A DNA stretch of 64,000 bases, taken from NCBI RefSeq assembly GCF_963931675.1, contig NZ_OZ007039.1, forward strand, positions 1,025,657 through 1,089,656, written 5' to 3'. Under the pieces are notes generated by a model. That model worked only from the letters and a program-made list of their open reading frames with translations, did not search any database and was not told where the DNA came from. The translations under genes and the position numbers were made by a program. Positions 8,309-18,262 of this stretch are shown piece by piece. Position 1 is the first letter of the stretch. Each line of letters begins with the position of its first letter. The DNA comes from an uncultured Alistipes sp. GTDB lineage: Bacteria; Bacteroidota; Bacteroidia; Bacteroidales; Rikenellaceae.

Positions 8309-11300
8309 ATGATTAAGAAATCGACTTTTAGCACTTTTGCGCGCTATTCGCTCGCATTGCTGTGGTGTCTGGTCGTTTCCGGCATCTGCGGGGCCTCAGC
8401 GCAATCCGCGACCAAGTCGGTAAACGGCAAAATCGTGGACGAAAAGGGCCAACCCCTCGTCGGGGTCTCCGTCATCGTCGAAGGCACCGTAAACGGTACC
8501 GCTACCGGAGCCGACGGTACCTATCTGCTCAAGGGAGTCAAGGACTCCGACAAACTCCAGTTCATCTACCTCGGGTATAAAACCGTCGTACAGGAGGTCG
8601 GGACCAAAACCGAAATCTCCGTGACCATGACCGAGGATACGAGCTATCTCGACGAGGTCGTCGTGATCGGTTACGGTACCACCACCCGCCGGCACATCAC
8701 CTCGGCCATCTCAACCGTCAACCGCGAGGACCTTGCCGACCGTCCCGTCGCCAACATCCAGCAGGCCCTCCAGGGTACGGCCGCAAACCTCATCATCCAG
8801 AACCGCAACTACGACCCTACGGGCGGCGATCAGATGAACATCTCGATCCGAGGCATCAACACCATGGGTAACAACTCGCCGCTGGTCGTTATCGACGGCG
8901 TGCCCCAGGCCGATGCCTCGCGGATGAACGACCTCAACCCCAACGACATCGAATCGGTGAACATCCTCAAGGACGCCGGATCCGCAGCCATCTACGGCGC
9001 CCGCTCCTCGAACGGTGTCATCCTGATCACCACCAAACAGGGACACAAGGAGACCGCTCCGACCATCTCCTTCAGCGCACAGCTGGGTGCCCAGGAGCCC
9101 CATATCCTCTTCGAACATGTACCCTCGTACAAAAACTCCATCCTGCGCAACGAAGCCCTGACCAATTCCGGCCGGAGCCCCATCTTCACCGCAGCCGAGA
9201 TTCAGGACATGTACATCCACGGCGACAGCGAATCTTTCGTCGAGCAGGCCATGAAGAACGCCCTCCAGCAAAACTACAACGTCAGCGTCACGGGCGGTAC
9301 CGAGCACTCGACCTACATGCTCTCGGCCGGGTACTTCGACCAGGAGTCCAACTACATCGGCCCCGATTACGGCAGACAGCGCTACAACGTCCGCTCGAAC
9401 CTCTCGACCGAATGGGGACGGCTCAAGGTCAGTGCAAACCTCAGCTACACCCGCGCCGAGACCAAATCGCCGACGACCAGCGGATTCCTCTTCGCGAACC
9501 TCTCACGCTACCCGACCTACTACTTCTTCAGATCGATGGACGACAACGGCATCTTCTATGCAAACAATTATAAATGGGGAGGTTGCGGTGCCGAGCTCGC
9601 CGGACTTGTCGGGGGGGGGTACAACAAGTATGACAACGACTACCTCAACGGCATCTTCAATGCCGAATTCGAAATTATCAAGGGCCTGAAGATCCGCGGC
9701 GTGCTCAGCGCCGAATCGCGCACCGAACACCGCTTCTCCGACCACATGACCTACTACGTGGTCACCGACAACGGTGCAAACTGGTCCGACCCCTCGACCG
9801 CCGTACTCTCCGGAAGCACCACCACCCCCGCCGACGACTGGGTCGGAAGAGACACCTATCTCAACGGGCAGGTCTTGCTGGACTTCAACCGCACGTTCGC
9901 CGAGAAACACAACGTAACCGCACTGGTCGGCTGGTCGCAGGAGTCGAAAAAACACTACTCGATCAACGCCTCGAAGACATACCTCAACGACCTGAACCAG
10001 CCCGGCGAGGGTACCGTCACGAGCGACAGCGGCACATCGCTCTCCACGCAGGACAATACGCGGTCGGCCCTGCAATCCTACTTCGGCCGTATCGGCTACT
10101 CCTACGACGATAAATACTACGTCGAATTCACGGCCCGTTACGACATGTCGTCGAAATTCCTCAAGGAACGGAACGGAGGTTTCTTCCCGGCCGTGTCGGT
10201 CGGATGGCGCATCTCCCAGGAGGAGTTCATGGGCGACTACCACAACAAGATCGGAGACCTGAAGTTCCGCGCCTCGTACGGTATCAACGGCAACCAGCAG
10301 AATGTGGGTCTGTACGACTTCATGACGACCTACGGAATCTGGACCGATGCCTACGGATTCAACGGGAGCTCCGTCCCGGGCCTGATGTTCACGATGGGTA
10401 ACGAAGCGCTCACCTGGGAACGCTCCAAGACCTTCAACGTAGGTCTGGACGCATCGTTCTTCCGCAATACGCTGAACATCAACTTTGACTATTTCTACAA
10501 ACGAACCTCGGACATCCTGCTCGACGCCATCGTTCCGGGCGTCTTCGGCGCCAGCATCGCCAAGGAGAACCGCGGCGTCATGGACAACCAGGGTTGGGAG
10601 TTGACGATCAACTACGACCTCAACCACGGAGCCTGGAAACACCGTTTCTCGCTCAACCTCGCCGATTCGAAAAACGAGGTCGTCACCTACGGGACCCCGA
10701 ACATTGCCTCGGTCGACGGCGTCACAGCCATCATCCAGGAGGGGCTCCCCCTGAACTCCTACTACGGATACAAGGTCGCCGGATACTTCTCCAATTACGA
10801 GGAGATTCAGAACGCCGCTATCCCCTCGACCGTAGACCGCTCGCAACTTCGGCCGGGTGACGTCCAGTACGTCGACATCAATGGAGACGGCGTCATCGAC
10901 GAAGACGACCGAACCTATCTCGGATACGCATTCCCGCGCTACACGTACGGCTTCAGCTACAACGTCAGCTGGAAGGGTATCGACCTCGGCATCATGCTCC
11001 AGGGTGTGATGAAACGTACGCAGGCGATCCGCGGCGAGCTCGTACAGCCTTTCCACAGCGACTACGGTATGACCATGTACGAACACCAGCTCGACTACTG
11101 GACGCCCGAAAATACCGATGCCCGGTGGCCCCGTCTGGCCGCCAAAGACTCCACAAGCGATACGAACAACTGGGGGCAGCCCGGTTCGGAACTGAACATG
11201 GTGAACACCGCCTACCTGCGCGTCAAGAATATCCAGATCGGCTACACCCTGCCCGAAAAGTGGACCAAGAAGTTCGGGTGCAAGAGCCTGCGCATCTACC

Positions 11301-11455
11301 TCGATGCCCAGAACCCGCTGACGTTCACCAAATACGGTTTCTTCGACCCCGAATCCTCGGAGTTCGGAAGCAACATGTCAAAAAACGGAGCCAACTCCCT
11401 GCGCAACTATCCTACCCTACGCTACTGGGGCGGCGGTATCAACCTGACTTTCTAA
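8309..11455 (+). CDS. SusC-like TonB-dependent outer-membrane transporter, PUL 1
   Basis: Imports oligosaccharides across the outer membrane together with the SusD-like lipoprotein encoded next. ATG 8309 (MIKKSTF) is preferred over a start 54 nt upstream because it begins a normal signal peptide of about 30 residues. The mature protein (1048 residues before cleavage) opens with a CarboxypepD-reg-like domain. The TonB/plug region with DEVVVIGYGT follows, then a long beta-barrel ending in Phe. A run of nine G at 9611-9619 encodes three consecutive GGG glycine codons, unusual here. The downstream gene begins 13 bp after the stop. Confidence 0.96.
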   Translation: MIKKSTFSTFARYSLALLWCLVVSGICGASAQSATKSVNGKIVDEKGQPLVGVSVIVEGTVNGTATGADGTYLLKGVKDSDKLQFIYLGYKTVVQEVGTKTEISVTMTEDTSYLDEVVVIGYGTTTRRHITSAISTVNREDLADRPVANIQQALQGTAANLIIQNRNYDPTGGDQMNISIRGINTMGNNSPLVVIDGVPQADASRMNDLNPNDIESVNILKDAGSAAIYGARSSNGVILITTKQGHKETAPTISFSAQLGAQEPHILFEHVPSYKNSILRNEALTNSGRSPIFTAAEIQDMYIHGDSESFVEQAMKNALQQNYNVSVTGGTEHSTYMLSAGYFDQESNYIGPDYGRQRYNVRSNLSTEWGRLKVSANLSYTRAETKSPTTSGFLFANLSRYPTYYFFRSMDDNGIFYANNYKWGGCGAELAGLVGGGYNKYDNDYLNGIFNAEFEIIKGLKIRGVLSAESRTEHRFSDHMTYYVVTDNGANWSDPSTAVLSGSTTTPADDWVGRDTYLNGQVLLDFNRTFAEKHNVTALVGWSQESKKHYSINASKTYLNDLNQPGEGTVTSDSGTSLSTQDNTRSALQSYFGRIGYSYDDKYYVEFTARYDMSSKFLKERNGGFFPAVSVGWRISQEEFMGDYHNKIGDLKFRASYGINGNQQNVGLYDFMTTYGIWTDAYGFNGSSVPGLMFTMGNEALTWERSKTFNVGLDASFFRNTLNINFDYFYKRTSDILLDAIVPGVFGASIAKENRGVMDNQGWELTINYDLNHGAWKHRFSLNLADSKNEVVTYGTPNIASVDGVTAIIQEGLPLNSYYGYKVAGYFSNYEEIQNAAIPSTVDRSQLRPGDVQYVDINGDGVIDEDDRTYLGYAFPRYTYGFSYNVSWKGIDLGIMLQGVMKRTQAIRGELVQPFHSDYGMTMYEHQLDYWTPENTDARWPRLAAKDSTSDTNNWGQPGSELNMVNTAYLRVKNIQIGYTLPEKWTKKFGCKSLRIYLDAQNPLTFTKYGFFDPESSEFGSNMSKNGANSLRNYPTLRYWGGGINLTF

Positions 11456-11468
11456 AAACAACACTTCC

Positions 11469-13127
11469 ATGAAAAAACACACCATATTCGCATTCCTGAT
11501 GGCCGGACTGGTCGGTTGCGTAGGCATCGAACAGTATCCCACCAACTCGTATTCCGACGAAAACTTCTGGAAATACGAGGACAACTGCATGGCTGCCCTC
11601 TACCTCGCCTACAACCAATACTGGAATGCCGACATGTATTTCGGCAACAACATCCTCTCGGACGACGTCTACGGCAGCCGCCACTCCTCGAACTCGACCA
11701 ATACGGTCACGGGACTCGCAACCACGAACGGCGGACGTTTCTCCGACGAATGGGACCAGTGCTACCAGGAGCTGCGGACGATCCACACCGGACTCGACAA
11801 CCAGGACCGCATGAATCTCGACGAAAGCACGAAAAACCGGCTCGTCGCTGAACTGCGCCTGTTCCGCGCCTTCACCTACATGCGTCTGACGACCTGGTTC
11901 GGCGACGTGCCCTTCCTGACGACCAACCCCACGCTCCCCGAATCGAAGAACATTTCGCGTACGAGCGCCGACGAGATCAAGGCTTTCATCCACTCCGAAC
12001 TCGAAGCCGTCTCGCACATCCTGCCCAAGAATACCGAAATCCCCACCGATGAGAACGGACGCGTCACCTGCGGTACGGCCGTAGCCCTCAACGCCCGCGC
12101 ATACCTTCTGGACAACGACTTCGAAAACTGCGCCCGCGAGTGCGAAAAACTCATCAACAGCACCGAATACGGGACCTATGCCCTCGCATCGAACTATGCG
12201 GACCTCTTCGTCAACGGACACTACGGTCCGGAGTCGATCATGACCCTCGAATTCGCCTACGAGGGCGGCGTGGAGGACATCAGGCGCAGCTGGGATACCG
12301 GAACCCGCGTTCCCCAGTCGATCGGTTCGGGCGCAATCGTCTCCTTCTCCCCCACGCAGGAGCTCGTCGACTGCTTCCGCAAGACCGACGGATCGATTGC
12401 CGACGACACCGACTACGAAGACCGTGACCTGCGTTTCTACGCCACGATCGCCTACAACGGCTGCACGATCGAGATCCCCGAGGCCAAGGCCTGCAAGATC
12501 ATCGGTTCGGAGGGCGTCGGGAAGGGTACCTACACCTGCTGGACAAACCCTGACGACGAGGCCGAAGCCCAAAAGAGCGACCCCGCCCTGACCGATTCCT
12601 ACAATGGGACACAGGACCGTACGCTCACCGGATACTACAACATCAAGAACTACGTGGCCAATACAGTCGGCGCCGGAGGCGGCTCCTACAAGCCCCTCAT
12701 GGAGATCCGTTACGCCGACGTGCTGCTCATGTACGCCGAGTCGATGTACGAAACCGGCCAGATGACCTCCGAAATCTGGGACGCCACGATCCGCCCGCTG
12801 CGCGAACGCGCCGGATTCGACGCAGACTACTGCGCATATCCCGGCGACAGCGAGGAGCTGCGTCAGACCATCCGCGACGAACGCCGCGCCGAACTCGCGC
12901 TCGAAGGACGCCGCTGCTTCGACATCCGCCGCTGGGCACTGCTCGACAACCCCTCGCTCAAGAGCACCGGAGCCGCCTATCTGACCTCCCGGGCAACGGG
13001 TGCCCCCTACCTCGACGACGGAAGCAACATCCAGTGCCCCTCGGCATACAACATGAAATACTGGTTCCCCATCCCCCAGAGCGAACGGGACATCAACCAC
13101 AACCTCACGCAGAACCCCGGATGGTAA
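11469..13127 (+). CDS. SusD/RagB-like surface glycan-binding lipoprotein, PUL 1
   Basis: 552 residues with a lipoprotein signal ending LVGC (Cys17). The alpha-helical TPR-like SusD fold is recognisable from segments such as ALNARAYLLDNDFENCARECEKLI and the C-terminal FDIRRWALLDNP and FPIPQSERDINHNLTQNPGW. It caps the SusC barrel at the cell surface and binds the glycan. It is preceded by the paired SusC gene and followed 34 bp later by a SusE-like gene. Confidence 0.96.
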   Translation: MKKHTIFAFLMAGLVGCVGIEQYPTNSYSDENFWKYEDNCMAALYLAYNQYWNADMYFGNNILSDDVYGSRHSSNSTNTVTGLATTNGGRFSDEWDQCYQELRTIHTGLDNQDRMNLDESTKNRLVAELRLFRAFTYMRLTTWFGDVPFLTTNPTLPESKNISRTSADEIKAFIHSELEAVSHILPKNTEIPTDENGRVTCGTAVALNARAYLLDNDFENCARECEKLINSTEYGTYALASNYADLFVNGHYGPESIMTLEFAYEGGVEDIRRSWDTGTRVPQSIGSGAIVSFSPTQELVDCFRKTDGSIADDTDYEDRDLRFYATIAYNGCTIEIPEAKACKIIGSEGVGKGTYTCWTNPDDEAEAQKSDPALTDSYNGTQDRTLTGYYNIKNYVANTVGAGGGSYKPLMEIRYADVLLMYAESMYETGQMTSEIWDATIRPLRERAGFDADYCAYPGDSEELRQTIRDERRAELALEGRRCFDIRRWALLDNPSLKSTGAAYLTSRATGAPYLDDGSNIQCPSAYNMKYWFPIPQSERDINHNLTQNPGW

Positions 13128-13161
13128 ACCCGCATCGGAATTACGCTAATAACCTGAAATT

Positions 13162-14319
13162 ATGAATACCCTATTGCGAAATATCACGATCATGGCCCTC
13201 GCGGCCACGCCGTTCGTCTCCGGATGTTCGGACGAGGGCAATGAGATCAACTACAACATCCAGACCGGGAACAAACTCTATCTCCCCGCCGAAAACGAGA
13301 GCATAGACCTCTCCCTGGGCAACGACGTGCGCTTCGAATGGAGCCCCTCGATCGCCGAAGACAACGGATTCGTATCCTACGAGCTCCTCTTCGACCGTGA
13401 AAACGGAGACTTCTCGCAGCCCCTCGCCGCCATGACCAGCCAGCTCACCGGTTCGCAGACCTATCTGAGCGTCTCGGCCAAGGACCTCAACACCGTGGCC
13501 CGGACCGCAGGCCTCGGAACCCGGGAAACCGGGAACCTCCGCTGGACCGTCCGCGCTTCGAAAGGAATCAACGGAAGCGTCTACACCGAATCGCGCCTGC
13601 TCTGCGTCACGACCATGAACTCCATGTCGCCGCTGCCCCAGCGCATCACGCTCCAGGGCGAAGCTACCGAGGACCCCCAGAACGGAATCGCAATGGCCGT
13701 CTCGGCAGGAATCGACAACGTGGCCGCTACGGAGGGAACCTTCGAAGCATTCACCCGGATCAAGGCCGGCAGCGACTTTACCGTCGTCGACGACCTGGGA
13801 CGCTACTACAGCCTCAACGACGACGGAACGGTGACCGACTCCGAAACCCCCGTCAACAACCGTTTCGCCACCGAGGCCATCTACTGGATCAAGATCGATT
13901 TCGGCGTGATGACCTGGGAGTCGAACACCATCTCCAAGATCGAATACTACGCCGCAGCCTGGGCCGACAACCAGATGTCGACAGCCCGGGTCACCATGGA
14001 CTACCAGGGCAAAGGAGTCTGGCTGCTCGCCGACTACGAGAACACCATCTCCGACAACTCGGCAAACGACTCGCGACACCGGTTCAATGCCACCCTCGGC
14101 GACGGATCCATGCTCTACCTCGGAACCCAGAGCTCGCTCGGATCCTCCTATACGACCGACTACCTCAAGGTGAACCTCTACACCTCGCTCGGAAATGCCG
14201 ACTGGGACAACACCTACAACTTCCTCACGACAGATTGCGGCCGCGCATTCGACTGCTACCTCTATCTGAATGCAGACAACCCGGCCGGAACCTGGTGGCA
14301 CGAATATAAATTCAAATAA
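13162..14319 (+). CDS. SusE-like outer-membrane lipoprotein
   Basis: 385 residues with a lipoprotein signal (SGC, Cys22). Residues about 35-140 form a SusE N-terminal domain (segments such as VRFEWSPSIAEDNGFVSYELLFD). Residues about 155-385 form a C-terminal module shared with the two other SusE-like proteins of this cluster (pattern F-x-RI-x-AGS, then RYY-x-L-x-DGT, then IYWI-x-I-x-F). A surface glycan-binding role is inferred from SusE/SusF family knowledge and position directly after SusD. Confidence 0.88.
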   Translation: MNTLLRNITIMALAATPFVSGCSDEGNEINYNIQTGNKLYLPAENESIDLSLGNDVRFEWSPSIAEDNGFVSYELLFDRENGDFSQPLAAMTSQLTGSQTYLSVSAKDLNTVARTAGLGTRETGNLRWTVRASKGINGSVYTESRLLCVTTMNSMSPLPQRITLQGEATEDPQNGIAMAVSAGIDNVAATEGTFEAFTRIKAGSDFTVVDDLGRYYSLNDDGTVTDSETPVNNRFATEAIYWIKIDFGVMTWESNTISKIEYYAAAWADNQMSTARVTMDYQGKGVWLLADYENTISDNSANDSRHRFNATLGDGSMLYLGTQSSLGSSYTTDYLKVNLYTSLGNADWDNTYNFLTTDCGRAFDCYLYLNADNPAGTWWHEYKFK

Positions 14320-14330
14320 AACCTGAAACT

Positions 14331-15587
14331 ATGAAACTCTATAAATCCATGGGAACTCTGTTCGTATTCTCCATGCTCGCCCTCATCCCCGCGGGCTGTG
14401 AAGAGGACTACATGTCGATCACCAATCCGAAGACCGAACAAAAGGCAAATACCTACGCCAATTACGAAATCGACTGGGCCGATGCCGCCGATTCCGTATC
14501 GACGGCATTCATCGAGCGCTTCTACTGCAGCTCGAACCGAAACGGCGCCGACGGCGTATTCTCCTACAGCGAATACAACAACCAGAACAACAACGGAAAC
14601 TGCTACTGGCAGCAGGCGCACGCCATGGCCGCGATGGTCGACTACTACAACCGTATCAAACTCACGGACCCCGACCAGGCCGCTCTCATCCGCAGCTACT
14701 TCAAACGCTGGTATGACAAGCGCGGCAACAACTACGAGGGAAACACCTCGTGGCGCGGATCTTCGGGATTCGGAAACGACTTCACGGACGATACGCTCTG
14801 GATCACCATCGCCCTGCTGCAGATGTACGACGCAACGGGGGATGAGACCTACTACAACGCCGCCAAGCAGACCTGGGACGAGTGCGTAAGGCCCCGCTTC
14901 GCGCTGAACGAATACGGCTGGCTGCCCTGGAAAATGACCAGCCTGGGGGCAAACAGCTGTACGAACGGCCCCGGTGCCATCGCCTCGGCCATGCTGGCCC
15001 AGTACGCCAAGGAGGCCGGGAACAGCGAGGAGTACAACCGCTATCTCGAAGAGTCGCAGACCTGTTTCGACCAGAACATCCATGCCATGAATGACGACGG
15101 AACGCTCGACAATCCCCCTCTGAGCTACACCCAGGGAACCTGCATGGAGGCCGGACGCCTGCTCTGGAAACTCACCGGAAATGAAGGATACATCAAAAAG
15201 GCCATCTCCGCAGCCCGCGGACAAATGACCGCCTCGTCGATGAACGAAACCTACGAAGGCGAAAAGATCATGCGCGACGAAGGAACCGACGAGAACAACT
15301 CGATCTTCCACGCCGTACTCTTCCACTGGGCCGCACGCATGGCCATCGACAAGGATATAGACGCCGTGGATCCCACCATCCGGCAGGAGCTGACCCGCTA
15401 CGTGCTGCGCCACGCTTCCTACTACTGGACCATCGGAATCGACAAATCCGCGCTGGGTTGGGAGGACTCCTACTTCGGCGTCAAGTGCACCGAAGCCCGC
15501 GAACCCGGGACCGGAGGATCGCTCGGTGCCTATACGAGCGCCGCGCAGGCCATCGAATCCATGTGGATCATTGAAAGGAACCAATAA
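14331..15587 (+). CDS. GH76 endo-alpha-1,6-mannanase lipoprotein
   Basis: 418 residues; lipoprotein signal ending AGC (Cys23), so probably surface-exposed. The alpha/alpha-barrel of GH76 is recognisable from the CYWQQAHAMAAMVD segment and the paired acidic residues Asp153-Asp154 in NDFTDDTLW, the position of the catalytic Asp pair in this family. GH76 enzymes cut the alpha-1,6-mannan backbone internally. It lies 11 bp after the SusE-like gene. With GH125 downstream it defines the probable backbone target of the locus. Confidence 0.9.
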   Translation: MKLYKSMGTLFVFSMLALIPAGCEEDYMSITNPKTEQKANTYANYEIDWADAADSVSTAFIERFYCSSNRNGADGVFSYSEYNNQNNNGNCYWQQAHAMAAMVDYYNRIKLTDPDQAALIRSYFKRWYDKRGNNYEGNTSWRGSSGFGNDFTDDTLWITIALLQMYDATGDETYYNAAKQTWDECVRPRFALNEYGWLPWKMTSLGANSCTNGPGAIASAMLAQYAKEAGNSEEYNRYLEESQTCFDQNIHAMNDDGTLDNPPLSYTQGTCMEAGRLLWKLTGNEGYIKKAISAARGQMTASSMNETYEGEKIMRDEGTDENNSIFHAVLFHWAARMAIDKDIDAVDPTIRQELTRYVLRHASYYWTIGIDKSALGWEDSYFGVKCTEAREPGTGGSLGAYTSAAQAIESMWIIERNQ

Positions 15588-15600
15588 ACCGATTTGAACC

Positions 15601-16776
15601 ATGAAACGCATATTGTATCTATTCCTGACTGCCGTGCTCGCCGCTACCGCTGCGGCCTGCGATTCCGACGAGAAGGACAACGGTGCTGCCGAACTCTCCG
15701 CACCCCAGTTGTACTTCCCCAAAGACCAATACGCAATCGACATCACGACCGGACTCTCCGTCATCTTCGAATGGGAGAGTTCATCGGCCGGGAGCGTCGT
15801 CTATCAGGTTCTTTTCGACTCCGAAGAGGGGGACTTCTCCAATCCGGCCTATGTGGCCACGAGTGATTCCAACGGCTTCGAACCCTCGCTCGAACTCGAA
15901 ACCACCACGCTCTCGACCATCGTATCGCTGTGCGGCGGGCTGCCCGGACAGACCACTTCCGTAAAATGGACCGTTCGCACGATTCAGGGGCTCAACCAGT
16001 ATGTCGATGCCCAGAACGCCCAGACGATTCTGGTCACACTCCCCAATACGGTCGACCCGCTGCCGACAACCTTGTCGCTTCAGGGTTCCGCATCGGAAAA
16101 TCAGGGTGAAATCAAATTCAATGCCGCCCTCCCGGTCGGAACAACCAAAGGCCAGCACATCGCCGATCGCGAAGAGGGGGCCATGGAGTGCTTCACAAAG
16201 CTCTCCGCCGGCAGCTTCTACGTCACGGACAACCTCGACCGTTACTATGCACTCGAAGAGGATGGAACCCTCCGCTGCACCTACACCGAAGCGACCGAAA
16301 ACAGCGCTCCAGCCGAAGGAATCTACTGGATTTACATCAACTTCAACACGATGGAGTGGTCGATGAAGCGCATCGAAAAGGTCGAGTTCTGGAACCACCC
16401 CTGGTTCGGATCTGCAAGCCAGGAGGAGATGACCTATGCGGGCAACGGCGTCTGGGAGATTGTCGACTACGCCTGGGTAGTCACCAACGGCAGCGCAACG
16501 GACACCCGCTACTACTTCCTCGCAACCTACGACGACGGAAGCGTCGAGCGCTGGTCGTTCTGGGACGACGACTGCCGCAACAACGCAACCCCCGAGGCCG
16601 ATCCCAAGTTCTACAACATCTACCGCTTCACGCACGGCACGCTCGGCGAGTGGGATCACACCTGGAAGACCAAAGAGGACAAAGAGGGTATCGACCAACT
16701 CGCCACGTTCCGCGTGCACATGAACAACACGGACAATACCGATTACTACCACGAACGCTCGTTCCGTGACAAATAA
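15601..16776 (+). CDS. SusE-like outer-membrane lipoprotein (second copy)
   Basis: 391 residues; lipoprotein signal AAAC (Cys20). It has one SusE N-terminal domain (about 28-140; VIFEWESSSAGSVVYQVLFDSEEGDF) and the same C-terminal module as the 13162-14319 protein, so the two are paralogues. It sits between the GH76 and GH125 genes, 13 bp after the former and 8 bp before the latter. Probable surface binding protein for the same glycan; no catalytic residues are visible. Confidence 0.86.
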   Translation: MKRILYLFLTAVLAATAAACDSDEKDNGAAELSAPQLYFPKDQYAIDITTGLSVIFEWESSSAGSVVYQVLFDSEEGDFSNPAYVATSDSNGFEPSLELETTTLSTIVSLCGGLPGQTTSVKWTVRTIQGLNQYVDAQNAQTILVTLPNTVDPLPTTLSLQGSASENQGEIKFNAALPVGTTKGQHIADREEGAMECFTKLSAGSFYVTDNLDRYYALEEDGTLRCTYTEATENSAPAEGIYWIYINFNTMEWSMKRIEKVEFWNHPWFGSASQEEMTYAGNGVWEIVDYAWVVTNGSATDTRYYFLATYDDGSVERWSFWDDDCRNNATPEADPKFYNIYRFTHGTLGEWDHTWKTKEDKEGIDQLATFRVHMNNTDNTDYYHERSFRDK

Positions 16777-16784
16777 GCGATGCG

Positions 16785-18203
16785 ATGAAGAGATTGCTGT
16801 TATCCCTTTCCGCCCTGCTGGGCGTCGGAGTGCTCGCGGCTCAGAACCATGAGTCGCAGCGTCCCGCGCCGCAGGACCGGCTGTTCGTCTCCGAGGCCGT
16901 CGAGCAGACCATTGCCGAGGTCCAGGGGATGCTTACCAATGCAAAACTGGCCTGGATGTTCGGCAACTGCTTCCCGAACACGCTCGACACCACCGTCCAT
17001 TTCAAGGACAAGGGCGAGGACGGTCTCTACGACACGTTCGTCTATACGGGCGACATCCATGCCATGTGGCTCCGCGACTCCGGCGCCCAGGTCTGGCCCT
17101 ACGTGCAGCTGACACCCCGCGACGAACACCTCCGCAACATGATTGCGGGGGTCATCGTCCGGCAGTTCAAGCTCATCAACACGGACCCCTACGCCAACGC
17201 CTTCAACGACGGGGCGACGGGAAGCCACTGGGAGTCGGACCAGACCGGAACGCCGATCCTCCCCGAAGTACACGAGCGCAAGTGGGAGATCGACTCCCAC
17301 TGCTATCCCATCCGGCTGGCCTACCACTACTGGAAAACAACGGGCGATGAATCCGTCTTCGGAGAGATCTGGGTCAAGGCCGTGCGGAACATCCTCACGA
17401 CGTTCCGCACCCAGCAGCGCAAGGAGAATCCCGGTCCCTACTACTTCCGTCGGACCACCGACCGCCAGCTGGATACCAAGTGCTGCGACGGGTGGGGCAA
17501 TCCGGTCAACCCCGTGGGGCTGATCGTCTCCTCGTTCCGGCCCTCGGACGACGCCACGACCTTCGACTTCCTCGTCCCGTCGAACTTCTTCGCCGTGAGC
17601 TCGCTGCGCAAGGCCGCGGAGATCCTCCGCAAGGTCAACGGCGAAAAGGCCCTCGCCAAGGAGTGTCTTGCACTGGCCGACGAGGTGGAGGCGGCCCTGA
17701 AAAAGTACGCCGTCGTCGAGCACCCGGAGTTCGGCAAGATCTACGCCTTCGAGGTCGACGGCTTCGGAAACCGGTTCCTGATGGACGACGCCAACGTCCC
17801 GAGCCTGCTGGCCATGCCCTACTTAGGCGATGTCGAGCGCACGGACCCCATTTATGAAAATACCCGCCGCTTCGTCTGGAGCGAGGCAAACCCCTACTTC
17901 TTCCGCGGAACCGCCGGGGAGGGAATCGGCGGCCCGCACATCGGCTACGACATGGTCTGGCCCATGAGCATCATGATGAAGGCCTTCACGTCGACCGACG
18001 ATGCCGAAATCAAGACCTGCATCGAGATGCTCATGACCACCGATGCCGGGACCGGATTCATGCACGAGTCCTTCCACAAGGACAACCCGCAGAAGTTTAC
18101 CCGCGCCTGGTTCGCCTGGCAGAACACCCTCTTCGGCGAGTTGATCCTCAAACTCATCCACGACGGAAAACTCGACCTGCTCAACTCCATCACCGTGGAA
18201 TAG
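16785..18203 (+). CDS. GH125 exo-alpha-1,6-mannosidase
   Basis: 472 residues with a cleavable signal peptide without a lipobox Cys, which suggests a periplasmic enzyme. The family signature TGDIHAMWLRDSGAQ lies near residues 88-102. RPSDDATTFDFLVPSN and the C-terminal HESFHKDN segment carry the likely acid and base. GH125 is metal-independent and removes alpha-1,6-linked mannose from oligosaccharides such as those released by GH76. The pairing of a lipidated GH76 with a periplasmic GH125 matches known bacterial alpha-mannan loci. Confidence 0.93.
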   Translation: MKRLLLSLSALLGVGVLAAQNHESQRPAPQDRLFVSEAVEQTIAEVQGMLTNAKLAWMFGNCFPNTLDTTVHFKDKGEDGLYDTFVYTGDIHAMWLRDSGAQVWPYVQLTPRDEHLRNMIAGVIVRQFKLINTDPYANAFNDGATGSHWESDQTGTPILPEVHERKWEIDSHCYPIRLAYHYWKTTGDESVFGEIWVKAVRNILTTFRTQQRKENPGPYYFRRTTDRQLDTKCCDGWGNPVNPVGLIVSSFRPSDDATTFDFLVPSNFFAVSSLRKAAEILRKVNGEKALAKECLALADEVEAALKKYAVVEHPEFGKIYAFEVDGFGNRFLMDDANVPSLLAMPYLGDVERTDPIYENTRRFVWSEANPYFFRGTAGEGIGGPHIGYDMVWPMSIMMKAFTSTDDAEIKTCIEMLMTTDAGTGFMHESFHKDNPQKFTRAWFAWQNTLFGELILKLIHDGKLDLLNSITVE

Positions 18204-18262
18204 CAGCCCCCGAGCCGCAAAAACCGAGATTCTGAAAAACAACCTATCAACAAACCCTGTCT

